A stretch of 10,654 nucleotides of DNA from positions 1 to 10,654 of the forward strand of contig JAOXYB010061356.1 in NCBI GenBank assembly GCA_028565635.1. The letters are read 5' to 3'. Positions 1 through 8,881 of the stretch are shown here, one piece after another. Numbering within the stretch: position 1 is the stretch's first letter; every line of letters starts with the position of its first letter. The notes beneath the pieces are model-generated. The model made no database searches and was not told the origin of the DNA. It worked only from the letters and a program-made list of their open reading frames with translations. The translations under genes were made by a program, and so were the position numbers. Source of the DNA: Phoronis ovalis. Its lineage: Eukaryota > Phoronida > Phoronidae.

Positions 1-302
1 AAAATAATCTTTTTATCATATAGTTTTTGCCAAATTCAAACTAAAAAGTTAACTTGATTTGCAAAATATTGTACATAAACTACAAAAAACAGTGTTTTGG
101 AGCAGTTTTTGGTGCTATGCCATGAGAGGGTACTATCAATTAGCGGGAAAATGGAATTGCAAAACTAATAAGCATTCATTGTTGTATAACCTGGCCAAAT
201 TTAATCCCGATACTAAGTACAGAACCTTATCTAATAAACGGGCAAATTTGTGCATAGGAACTCTTCCCAGATCTATAGTAAACCTTTTGCTATTTGTTGC
301 AG
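1..302 (+). other. 5' flank or upstream intron of the protease gene
   Basis: No gene is convincing here. A pyrimidine-rich stretch (about 283-299) ends in TTGCAG at 297-302, a good splice acceptor, followed by sequence in frame with the protease exon (residues ELVNPYLL...). In that frame there are stops at 276-278 and 279-281, so the protease frame cannot continue upstream without splicing. A second frame is open from about 59 to 367 but its protein resembles nothing I know. The simplest reading is intron or 5' untranslated sequence. Earlier exons may lie outside the window. Confidence 0.5.
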
Positions 303-347
303 GAGTTAGTAAACCCATATTTGCTAGTAACATTGAGCAGATTCCAA

Positions 348-1860
348 ATGAATGCGTTTTGTATTAAAAATCGAGTAGACTTAGCATGGTTACAGCAGGA
401 AATTGCTACCAAAGTCATCTTTAACCATGACATGAAACTTGTTGATATGTCAATCAGTGGACTAAATTTTGACGAAAATGGCCGTGTACAAAGCTGCTAC
501 GAAAATGTAATTAAAACGACAGTTTTGCAACTTAGACATTCCACTGTCAGTGTCTTAAGAATACCATCTAAGTTTAGCTATGTTGCTCCATATGGACAAC
601 ACCCAGATATGCAACATATTTTGGAATTATTGCCAATTTCCACTATGAAATTGAAATGCCTCGTACTTGACAGTTCGCAAGACACCCCACATGATTATTT
701 ATTTCGAGCACTCGATACTATCAAGCATATAGGGCAGAAAAACTGGCAATTGGATTTAGTGTTGCATCAAAATATTCAAGATTTCTTGAAAGTTGACATA
801 AATAGTTTAAAAGAAAAACTTGAAACATTTGCTAAAAGTGACATACGTTTAGTCATAGTCAGCAAAATAGGATGCAGCTGTGTGGATTTCCATTCAAACA
901 TCTGGAGTAGAACGCTTAAAAATATTGTAAATTTAATCAACAATTGCATTGATGTCCATTTTGTGGCCAGCGGTATGCCATGCGCTTGTTTCCAGAAAGA
1001 TAAATGTGAAAACATACTTAAAATGAAGAAAGTAGTAACTGTTGAAATAAAGGATCTATTTGGTGAATCAGATAAACAGGATGTGTTGCAAAAATTACAG
1101 CATTTACTACACATGGGAACTCCGAATATAGAGCAGACAGAAAAGCGAGAAGTATTTTCTGATGTCGAATTATCTGCTGAAACATCAATCAAAAATTCAG
1201 CAAACATGCTAGGAAATATTGAAAAATGTCGAAAAGCGATAGAAAAACTGATGAAAGCAAATGAAGATAAATTAAAAGATTACGAGGGGAAAGTAAACAT
1301 CGGCATGGCAGACACTGGGATTTTTACTGCACATCAAGCATTTATAAGAAAAGATGGAAGCTGTAAAATAATTGCTTTGCAGAATTTTGTTGAAGGCGAA
1401 CAAATGGATATGACAGATGAAAATGGCCATGGCACGCACTGTGCTGGAATTGCTGTGGGAAGTAAATTTGAGGCAACCGTGAGAAGTGAAATAAATTATG
1501 ATTTCTCAGTGCTTTTGGAAGAGTGTTTGGAAAAAACTAAAGTTAGTTTTAAATGTGGTGTGGCACCTTTTGCCAATGTCGTGTTTGCAAAAGTCTTGAA
1601 TAAAAATCGAGGAGGAAATCATGATAATGCTGCTAAGGGCATTGAGTGGATGTTAGAACTAGAAAAATCTGATCCTCACTACAAAACTGACATAATTTCA
1701 CTCTCTCTTGGAATGCAGGAACATAATTTGCCTCTAGAAAGAGCCATCAACAAGGCACTATATATGGGGAAGATAGTGATTTGTGCTGCAAGTAATGAAG
1801 GCAGAAAAAGAATAACAAATATCGCATATCCTGGAAGGCTTGGTGGAACCATCTGCATTG
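348..1860 (+). CDS. Subtilisin-like serine protease (peptidase S8), exon with N-terminal region and Asp/His/Asn sites
   Basis: This is the first visible coding exon of a subtilase, an endopeptidase with an Asp-His-Ser triad. Numbered from the ATG at 348, residues 1-315 form a region I do not recognise. It has Leu/Ile-rich segments, a cysteine cluster (Cys176, 178, 200, 212, 214, 220, including two CxC pairs) and a charged, probably helical linker around 285-314. The catalytic domain then begins: MADTGI with Asp322, GHGTHCAG with His361, and AASNEG with oxyanion Asn483. An insertion of about 33 residues (372-404) follows the His motif, so the His-Asn spacing (122) is longer than the 91 of classical subtilisin. 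The exon ends at 1860 before GTGAAT, one base into a codon; the unspliced frame stops at 1899-1901. No signal peptide or inhibitor prodomain is visible. The start is uncertain: the exon could begin at 303, after the acceptor, adding 15 codons. Confidence 0.88.
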
Positions 1861-3501
1861 GTGAATATTCTCATTATTTAAAATACTATCAAGAATTATA
1901 AAATTGTTATCAACTCGCTCTGTATGCAGGGGATATAGTATTAATTGTTTTGACTGTGCCTTTAAGCCTATTTCTCTGTAAGGACTGCAGTGATTTGACG
2001 TTATATATGGTTATATATTTACTTAATATACTCTGCAACCCTACTAAGTCTAGGCCACTTTCACCCTTGTGTGGAGTGTGTAGTCTGGGAAATTTATTCA
2101 TGTTACGCCGTTTTGAGAAAGACGAAGCCTTGACTGGACGATTTTGAAGGTGTATTCACAAAGGCCATACAGTTGATGCGGGTATTAGGCTAGGTGATGT
2201 TTTAAAATGACCTTGAGAAGGAGGTTCAATGCCGACACGAATCTTCCACATTTTGTGTTGCATGTAATACTGTTTTGTCTCGCAATAACTGCTTCACTTT
2301 TGCGATCAGCTTCATATTCGGGTAAATACTGGTCCAAATGCAAGTTTTGCCTGGATCACTTGCTTGATGGCTGACTGGTAGCCTTTTTTGTTCCTGAGAA
2401 GACATGTCATGGTACGTCAATAGCTGTAAAAACCAAGCGATACCTGGACAATTCAAGATATGAGGAAGGTGTTATAGGCCAAGTGCTATTTTCGAATGAC
2501 CTTGGATAATAAGTCAGTTGTTGATCCGAAAATTCGGCATTTCCTTTGTAGTCAACAAAACTGTTTTTCCCAGGTCTTGAAAACTGATAAATAGTGAGTT
2601 CGTTTTCATTCAGAAATTAAATAGAGGCCAAAATACAAGTCAAGTTTGAATTTGACTTGGATTATTTCCAGCATGGTTATTTGGCCACAAGGTTTGTTCT
2701 TGTAGACGGTACCCCCAGTAACAGCTTTAGTTTTTATCGGATCAGCTTCATCTTTAATACAGCATAACTATAGGTCAAAATACAGGTCCGGTATGATTTT
2801 GAATGGCTTCAGCTCCAATAATATGACCAACTGATAAATATTTTGTTTAATAAGACAGTATGTCATGGTACGTCTGTAGCCGCAAAGACGAAGCGTTGTC
2901 TGGATCATTCAAAGGTGGTTTTAAAAAATCCATAGATGGGTGGGTGTTACAGGCTGGGTGGTATTTTAGAATAACCTTGACAATTGGTTCAGGCTGCCAT
3001 TTAACTATAAATAAAACATTTTTTACAGTGGTCAAGCTTTTTTGATAGATATCGTTTTAAATCAAAAGGGAAATGGAAACAAAATATAGGCCAGTGTTGA
3101 TTTTGACTCGGATCACTTCAAATATGGGGGCAATATTATTTCTGGTTAGAGGCTTTGCCTGGATAATTTTAAGGAGGATTTGTGAAAGTCAGAGGTTGGT
3201 AGGTGTTAATAGTTATAGGTGGTATTTTCGAATGACCTTGTAAGGTTCGTCAACTTAATCTGAAAATTTGACATTTTCCCATTTTCGCTTTAAAACAACT
3301 TTAGTGTGATGGGCATCTGTCTGCAAAAGCAGACCTCTTGTTTTTTTATTTCAGGTAGTGTAAGCATCTGCATCAAAGAGCTTTTGTGTGCAATTCTAAC
3401 ATTAATTTGTAATACGTTCCTGTTTTAGCTTGATTTCAGTTGCCATTGATTTTGAGTTTCAGACTAATAACTTTAATTGCATTTATTACTGTATTCTTTA
3501 G
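1861..3501 (+). other. Intron 1 of the protease gene
   Basis: The intron begins GTGAAT at 1861 and ends TTCTTTAG at 3494-3501. Removing it joins the first base of a glycine codon at 1860 to GC at 3502-3503 and gives ICIGSHNKRGQTSDFSP, the usual subtilase sequence before the Ser motif. A later AG at 3504-3505 would break the frame. Much of the intron is a degenerate repeat array, listed separately. The short open frames inside it, on both strands, match the repeats and look non-coding. Confidence 0.85.
2114..3310 (+). repeat. Array of about four degenerate repeat units in intron 1
   Basis: Related blocks start near 2114, 2398, 2856 and 3146. Each has, in order, a motif like GACGAAGC-TTG-CTGGA-ATTTT-AAGG, a T-rich stretch, then TATTTTCGAATGACCTTG or a variant, then GGTTCA and a CATTTT segment. 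The 18-mer TATTTTCGAATGACCTTG is exact at 2487-2504 and 3223-3240; variants lie at about 2199-2215 and 2962-2978. The 15-mer ATGTCATGGTACGTC is exact at 2404-2418 and 2860-2874, offset by 456. A second motif of the type AGGCCAAAATACAGGTC-GATTTTGACTTGGAT recurs near 2626, 2772 and 3083, and GATCAGCTTCAT recurs at 2304-2315 and 2740-2751. All copies have the same orientation with variable gaps, as in an old tandem or segmental array. I cannot name the family. Confidence 0.75.
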
Positions 3502-3723
3502 GCAGTCACAACAAAAGAGGCCAAACTTCAGATTTTTCACCAAATGGAAAAGAAATTGACTTTCTTGGTCCCGGAGAGGATATTTTTTCAGCAGCTACAG
3601 GTAGTACTGACGACATTACATCATGCAGTGGAACATCAATGGCAGCTCCATTTGTTGCTGGAATAGCAGCACTAGTTATTCACTATGCTGCAATTATAGA
3701 CATAATAGATGACACAACTGACG
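3502..3723 (+). CDS. Subtilisin-like serine protease, exon with the catalytic Ser motif
   Basis: This second visible exon carries the rest of the catalytic core. It opens with GSHNKRGQTSDFSPNGKE, passes through FLGPGEDIFSA, and holds the nucleophile motif SGTSMAAPFVAG with Ser550 at 3636-3638. A hydrophobic helix (AALVIHYAA) follows, as expected after the catalytic serine. The DFSPNGKEIDFLGPGEDI style resembles the bacterial-type subtilisin branch more than the proprotein convertases or tripeptidyl peptidase II. The exon ends at 3723 with one base of a codon before a consensus donor GTGAGT (3724-3729). It is in phase with the exons on both sides. Identification as a subtilase is secure; the substrate is unknown. 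Confidence 0.92.
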
Positions 3724-4222
3724 GTGAGTTAAAACAAACTGATTTTGTTTTATTTATGCCCCATCACGCATAAATAGGCATATGATCCCCATAAATTAGC
3801 ATTCATAATACTCGTCTTCCTTCAGACTTCGTAATTTTAGCAAGAAGTTGTCCCCCAAGGTCAAACCATTTGTTACTGCCATGTGAAACGAGATGCACGA
3901 ACCTACGTTATCATATTTGTTAGTCGTAAACAGCTAATTAAAAGACAATGCCACATACCACAGGGTCACACTTCACCGGAAACAGTAACAATGGCCTAAA
4001 CATCAAAAACTGTTACAGACAGAGACATTCCTTCTTCTCACAAATGCATGTTTGTGATGTGTTTGCAACAAAGGATCAGATGATCTTGATCATTGCACCG
4101 ACCTTTAAGTCATACTTTGCATAGTTTTACATAGTACGTTCATTACAGCTGTATCAGACTTATTTGCTCCAGAACCTGAATGCACGTTTGTGGTAACATG
4201 GCATCAAATGTTCACATCCTTC

Positions 4223-4237
4223 ACCTTGAGTCAAGGT
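4223..4237. repeat. 15-nt palindrome
   Basis: ACCTTGA-G-TCAAGGT is a perfect 7-bp inverted repeat around one base. Each arm, read outward with its flank (TCAAGGTTA on +, TCAAGGTGA on -), resembles the extended nuclear-receptor half-site TCAAGGTCA bound by ERR/SF-1-type receptors. It could equally be chance or part of a repeat; no function is shown. Confidence 0.4.
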
Positions 4238-4307
4238 TATACTGCATTCTGGTCATTATCAAAAGTATGGTAAATGGAGATGTTTCTAAAATACATGAGT
4301 ACATTAT

Positions 4308-4342
4308 ATGTGAACTTGAGCGTATGGCTCAAGTTATCACAT
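4308..4342. repeat. Hairpin-forming inverted repeat in intron 2
   Basis: The left arm ATGTGAACTTGAGC (4308-4321) pairs completely with the right arm GCTCAAGTTATCACAT (4327-4342), apart from a 2-nt TA bulge in the right arm; the loop is GTATG. That is 14 base pairs in 35 nt. It lies about 70 bp after the palindrome at 4223-4237, so both could belong to one small mobile element, but I see no clear ends. Confidence 0.7.
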
Positions 4343-5105
4343 GACCTATGGTTACTTATAGTTAGAGATTTATATCATGAAATTAAGACATTGTCCAAAT
4401 CAAACATTGATGTTATTGTGATAACATATTCCTTCAAAATGTAATGCATTTCTTTTAGCTTAAACAGGGCCTTCCATGTCAAGTTATGTATTCTTTGCAC
4501 ATAGTTCTGCAAGTTTAACTCATAAATGTTAGACCATTCCAACATCATAGCATAATGCTGCTGTTGGGACTTTGTCTTGCATTTTACTTATTTCACAAGT
4601 TAAGGTCAAATTTTCTAGTGAAATGAGCAAATAATTAGAATCTGGCAGTTACTAAAAATATTAAGCTCCACATTAAGACTGGTGTTTGTTGAGATTGATG
4701 GTCTTCGCGCATCTATTATACAGTCAAACTAAAAGTGATATGATATTATTATCAACATTTATTTCCATGCTTTTGGCACAATTCCACAGCATTATTTTAA
4801 CATTGTTTTTAGAATAGAAAAGTTATGCAATTAGTTAGATAGAAAATGAAGCTGCATATTGAAACTTTGTTATAAGTGTAAGTGTGTGCGATTTATATTT
4901 GTTATATTTTTACATAAGGCCAAAAGCTTCATAAAAGTTAATACATCTGTACATGTTTTGGCATGGTAATAGGCTCGATACTTCAAAGATTCCTTTAGGA
5001 AATACATGAGTTTTACTTAAATATTTTCAATTCCAAGGTAATCACTGAAGAACAAAATGGACTAGTAGCCCAAAAACTAAAGAATTTAATGTTTTAACTG
5101 ATGGA

Positions 5106-5209
5106 AACCGCAGTGGGAATCTTTATCAAAATTTAATCTACATCGTTATCATCATTTGTATCACTGCAAACCGTTCGTGTTCTAAAATTTGAATGTTCCC
5201 GCTGTGGTT
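5106..5209. repeat. Foldback element with 14-bp inverted ends
   Basis: AACCGCAGTGGGAA at 5106-5119 is matched by the inverted TTCCCGCTGTGGTT at 5196-5209, with 12 of 14 positions identical. Looser pairing continues inward (CAAAATTT against AAAATTTG). About 76 nt lie between the arms. This is the shape of a small MITE-like or foldback element. No clear target-site duplication is visible. Confidence 0.5.
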
Positions 5210-5604
5210 GAAGCTGATGCGGTAATGCCTTTGCTGCATAATTAATATCCTTATTACAAAATGCGACCTCACAAACTAAATACCACTATACCACAGGGTC
5301 ACATTTCGTCGCATAATAAAAGTACGCTACAAGTGAATAAATACATTAAACTTTGGCTATGAATGATTTACCTATTTCGCTAGCTGCCTGCTTTTACGAC
5401 TTAGTGCCATTATGAAACATAATATTTATCATAAGCTGCAATCTAATTGAAGCAGTTAGGCCCAGACATTAGTCGTGGAGATAGGGAACAGTAATAGATG
5501 GATTTATTCAGACTAATGAAGGTGGCACCTATAGGTGAATATAATATGCAAATAAAATACTTAATATACAACATTCAACTCACTGATCTTTTTCTGTTCT
5601 TTAG

Positions 5605-5795
5605 AAGAATCAAGTTTACGAAAAAAGGTGACTAATAATGCTGTCATGCGGGAAATTCTGAGAAAGATGTCGACATCTCCTGGTACCCATAATGAGGTTT
5701 CTGGTCACGGTAATCTTAATCCTTGGGAAGTGTTTGAGTACGGCAAGGATTATTTCAAACAGATTGTACGAAAGATAACAACTGGAAAAGTTTGA
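5605..5795 (+). CDS. Subtilisin-like serine protease, last exon with stop codon
   Basis: The acceptor TTCTTTAG ends at 5604. With the leftover g from the previous exon the frame reads EESSLRKKVTNNAVMREILR..., then GHGNLNPWEVFEYGKDYF, and stops at TGA 5793-5795. The GHGNLNPWEVFEYG segment corresponds to the GxGxVNAxxA helix that closes subtilase domains after the Ser motif, which is strong evidence that the exon belongs here even though it is short. The tail KQIVRKITTGKV is basic, with no membrane anchor or second domain. The spliced protein, counted from the ATG at 348, is 641 residues. Codons are AT-rich like the other exons. Confidence 0.85.
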
Positions 5796-7021
5796 TAATT
5801 GTAACTAAATATAGATTAGATTTCTATGCTCAGCTTAAGACTAAGGTCATGGAAAATAGAAATGTTCTCCTGCGCTTAGACTTACTTACCTGTTAGGACA
5901 TATATTAACCCTATTAACCCTAACTGAGAAGCTTACTGGGAGCTGAGAAGTATTTAAACATGTTATCCAGTAAAACTGCTTTATTATTGTGCAAATTTAG
6001 AATTTCAAATTTTCGAAAGCCAGTTCAATTAGGTAGATTCCTTTTGATTCCTCGATGTGATCGTCTTTGTAATTATTGTAACAGTAAGCAGGCTATAATT
6101 ATTCTAATTCCAAAGTTTATAACTCGCTTTAGTAGTTTCAGTTGCACTTCATTTGTAATTAGTGTGAATGTTGGTGTATTGTTATTCATAGTCGTTTCTG
6201 TACTATTTACTAAAGTTGGTACATTTCGCTGCATCGGTTAGCAATGATAGTAAGTTGATTCGGTAGAATTTGTATAAAGAACTTGAGATCTGGTTCATTA
6301 TTTACGCTTGACATTTTCAGGATTGTAATACCTGTAAAAAAAATAGTGTTTTTGTTTGTTTAGTGTTTGTAACTGTGTAATATCTCATTAATGAAAATGT
6401 GTATTTGATGTAAATATATTTACCTGGTAGTTCTCCTCCAGTGAAATTAAGTAAGTCTAAAGTCAGTGTGAACTCCCATCGTGGACTTGTGATGAATGCA
6501 TGCCTTATATAATTGAAACAGACAAAGAAGGAAAACAATATTTAGAAAGCTCATGTTTAACTAAAATCTTCTTGTTAACATCAAATTCGTCTATAAATTG
6601 TTAAATATGATAGCATGTTGTTCTACTGCTTTCATATATGTAATTTTGTTATCAGGTTTAATGGTGTACATATTAATACATGGTAATTAAGCTGTCTGTG
6701 GTAACGATTAGCATGATTTTATCTTCAACAACTATACACATGTAACCTTTACATCTTATTTTGTTACATTGACTACTGAAATCAGTTGTACTTACATCAA
6801 CTGTTAATAGAACTGTTTAGTAGTGTTTATTACTTTGTAAATATTCTTCCTACATAAACAAAAAATTGCATATATTAATAATTGTAACTTCATAAAAAGG
6901 TATGTTAATTTGTGTAATAATTCCGGGGTAATTTTTTAAACTTTCATAATTGTAAACAAATAATAGGTGTGAAGTGTGAAAAATATTAGCAACAAAAATC
7001 CACCCCAGTTGTCCAAATCAG
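5796..7021. other. 3' flank of the protease gene; no convincing gene
   Basis: AT-rich sequence with no recognisable gene. No AATAAA lies close after the stop. A variant signal TATAAA at 6273-6278, with a GT-rich run near 6345-6376, is the best poly(A)-site candidate but is weak. A 93-codon open frame (5960-6241) gives a hydrophobic protein I do not recognise and may be 3' untranslated sequence. A short TTAACCC-like repeat at about 5906-5924 is too short to call telomeric. Confidence 0.5.
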
Positions 7022-7084
7022 TTGTTCTTCTTTACTTACAATCAAGCATCAACATATAGTTATTTCATTCAGCACTACCCGTTT

Positions 7085-7316
7085 TGTTCATCACGTGAAT
7101 GGCTACAAAAAGCTAAGCATAAACAGTATCCTGGATGTAGAGAGCAAAATTCTTGCGTCAACATAGTGAGAGGTGGATGGCTTGTTATCGTAGTGCACAG
7201 GAGTGATATCAAGTGCGCTGTATATACCTTGATTTGTGAAATAGGCTTTTTGTTTTATAAAACTGCACAGATACCAACTGGAAGTAACCACTTGTTTCAA
7301 CATCGTGTTTTACAAG
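7085..7316 (+). pseudogene. Possible decayed ASNS exon upstream of the clear ones
   Basis: A frame open across this stretch ends at 7316 in front of a good donor (AAG/GTATTT). It leaves one base, g, that completes GGT with the first two bases of the next ASNS-like exon at 7518, so both phase and expected residue (Gly) agree. Faint resemblances occur in the right order: a Gly-Gly pair (RGGWL, 7169-7183) where ASNS has its SGGLDSS ATP loop, YTLICEIG (about 7223-7246) where ASNS has TFAIG, and SNHLFQHRV before the junction where ASNS has SPDLLAARKV. Identity is low in what is normally the most conserved part of the enzyme, so this may be chance. The 5' border is not defined. Confidence 0.25.
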
Positions 7317-7517
7317 GTATTTTTTAAAAAGATGTTCTTGAGTAAATGTTGTCTTAAGTTTGGCCAGTGAATCGCTGATAGTAATCTTCGAGTTAAATAC
7401 ATAGAAATGATTACCTAATAATATTATATTCAAAGAGTAACTACATTTGACTTGAGTTTATACACAGCTGGTTGTAAAACTATACCAATATCACATCAGT
7501 CTTTCCGATTCGTCTAG

Positions 7518-7616
7518 GTACTGAACAGCACGAAGTTGTGTTAAATGCGGGGATTAAATATCTGAAGGATACAGCCTATCCCTCAGAGTCACGTGACAAT
7601 ACTACAGCCGCAATGG
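7518..7616 (+). pseudogene. Asparagine synthetase relic, exon A
   Basis: It is bounded by acceptor TCGTCTAG (ending 7517) and donor GTAGGT (7617). The frame reads (G)TEQHEVVLNAGIKYLKDTA and continues to RDNTTAAM(G). It aligns with the ASNS segment that starts GSEHYEVLFN and ends YDITTVRASVG, in the ATP-binding synthetase domain. It is about three residues shorter than the human segment; part of the gap is the normally conserved Val-Arg-Ala-Ser stretch, reduced here to Ala-Ala. Both borders are phase 1. The segment is open in itself, but it belongs to a gene whose next exons are broken. Confidence 0.7.
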
Positions 7617-8035
7617 GTAGGTTATTAATCTGTTTAGTATTTAATGTCTAATAAATCGTTTGACTGTTGGTTATCTTAATGCAAAAACTAATGCATGAAA
7701 TAAGTAACCAAGGTTTCTTTCGCCATGCAACATTTTTTATAAAAATAGAAGGAAGGAATACAAAAAAAGTATAAATAAATGTATTTCTTAGAGTACCAAT
7801 TTTATTAATTTCCATAATAGCTGGCACAAATGTTATACAAATCTAACATTTGACGAGCGCCTTACATCATATTACGCTTAACATTCACACGTTTAACAGA
7901 ACCTTTGGAATATTTCATAGTAACAGTTTTACTTAGCTACTTAGCATACTGATCGTATTTCAGTACAGTTAAAAATATTCAATTTATAAAATATCATAAC
8001 CAATAAATTAACCAAACACAAAACTTCTATCACTT

Positions 8036-8050
8036 CCGCCAGAGGTCGCT
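8036..8050 (+). promoter_or_regulatory. CTCF-core-like motif
   Basis: CCGCCAGAGGTCGCT differs at only a few positions from the CTCF core CCACCAGGGGGCGCT. It stands out in an otherwise AT-rich intron between ASNS relic exons A and B. It could be a genuine site, a remnant of a repeat carrying such a motif, or chance. Confidence 0.3.
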
Positions 8051-8172
8051 ATTATCAATGCAGAATTCAATGTGACAAGAATGACTTTTTCTGTTCCTTG
8101 CCGACTTATGTCTTTTCTTTTGCTTTCATGAGCTTAGTCATATGCTATGTATTTTGATGATTTTTAATACAG

Positions 8173-8378
8173 GCATGTACTTTGTTTTGAAGTACATCAG
8201 AGAGAATATAGATACTGTAGAAATATTATCTGGTGAGGGTAGTGATGAAGCGAACTGACCCAAGGATACAGCCACTTTCACGAAGTGCCACAGATGCCGA
8301 TCTAGAATCCCGTCGATTGCTTTCTGATGTGCACATGTTTGATTTAGTAAGAGCTGATCGCACAACTGCAGCACATGG
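8173..8378 (+). pseudogene. Asparagine synthetase relic, exon B, frameshifted
   Basis: After acceptor AATACAG (ending 8172) the frame reads MYFVLKYIRENIDTVEILSG then EGSDE (to 8249), a clear match to ASNS GMYLxSKYIxxNTDxVxxFSGEGSDE. There it breaks. About 5 extra bases near 8250 shift the frame, and the original frame stops at TGA 8256-8258. The continuation ELTQGYSHFHEVP lies in another frame (8252-8290), and a second shift near 8291-8295 leads to DLESRRLLSDVHMFDLVRAD then RTTAAH (about 8299-8376) in the third frame. These match the ASNS residues DELTQGYIYFHK and LFDVLRADRTTAAHG. The donor GTACAT at 8379 is in the phase expected for the next exon. Two frameshifts within one exon argue for a dead copy rather than a read error. 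Confidence 0.88.
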
Positions 8379-8881
8379 GTACATTTTAAATGGTGTATTT
8401 TAAACGCTAGATTTACACCTGTTAAAAAACATTTCATATTTTAAATATCAAACACTTTTAATCAACTATTCAATATTTTAAAAATAATTAATTTGTAATT
8501 AAACTTCGAAAGTGGAGAAACTTCTTTTCCAAATATAAGCTAGCCCGTGTATTTAATGTGAGAAAACTGCTACATTGTGTGTCATTACCCAGGGGTGGAC
8601 AGATGATTTGTTCAAGTTCACACACTGCAGGCTTGAATTTTATGTTGACTTTACGTGGACACGCATATTTAATCAGCTTACGACTTTTATATACGCAAAA
8701 TTTAATTTAGGGGTTTGAAAGAAAATAAAAGTGAAAGAGTTATAATTGTGTATTACAAAAAGAAAAAAGCACGTGCCTTGACAGAATAGAGTTTGTACTA
8801 GTAGATCTGTACTCTATGATGACGGTGAATGTACTCCAGAGAAAGAATTATATTATAAAATTTGCTTTAATTTATTTTCAG

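Larger units (their letters stand above)
3955..5303 (+). repeat. Pair of 16-nt direct repeats in intron 2
   Basis: ATACCACAGGGTCACA occurs exactly at 3955-3970 and at 5288-5303. The similarity continues loosely (CACTTCACCGG against CATTTCGTCGC). The two copies are in the same orientation about 1.3 kb apart. They may be fragments of one interspersed repeat family, or bound something inserted between them. Only the two short copies are directly supported, not an element spanning them. Confidence 0.4.
3724..5604 (+). other. Intron 2 of the protease gene
   Basis: It begins GTGAGT at 3724 and ends TTCTGTTCTTTAG at 5592-5604. The join restores GAA (g + aa) and keeps the frame open to the final stop. 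It has no long open frame. It does hold several short structured elements, listed separately: a 15-nt palindrome at 4223-4237, a hairpin at 4308-4342, a foldback at 5106-5209, and a 16-nt direct repeat at 3955-3970 and 5288-5303. The rest is AT-rich sequence in which I see nothing. Confidence 0.85.

Noticed and set aside
59-367. 102-codon open frame on + overlapping the start of the protease exon
   Set aside because: It begins without an ATG, resembles nothing known, and overlaps the supported protease frame.
776-1207. 143-codon open frame on the - strand
   Set aside because: It lies fully inside the protease exon on the opposite strand and has no recognisable protein; a shadow frame.
2226-3035. 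Two - strand open frames in intron 1 (2226-2456, 2847-3035) sharing an LTYHDM-like segment
   Set aside because: The shared segment comes from the repeated ATGTCATGGTACGTC; the rest does not align as protein, so this is a repeat effect.
5906-5924. Telomere-like AACCCT repeats
   Set aside because: Only two imperfect copies; too short for an interstitial telomere tract.
5960-6241. 93-codon hydrophobic frame, with a faint GVxxF...KV likeness to the ASNS glutaminase domain
   Set aside because: The likeness rests on a few scattered residues, spacing does not fit, and no splice sites support it. More likely 3' untranslated or intergenic sequence.
6424-6503. Possible 80-nt exon on the - strand (acceptor ATATAAG, donor CAG/GTAAAT)
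   Set aside because: The splice-like borders are common in AT-rich DNA, the peptide matches nothing, and no partner exon is visible.
6428-6510. Possible SGGLDSS-loop remnant on the + strand (GLVMNACL)
   Set aside because: Only Gly-Leu agrees, the frame stops shortly after, and no donor is in the right phase.
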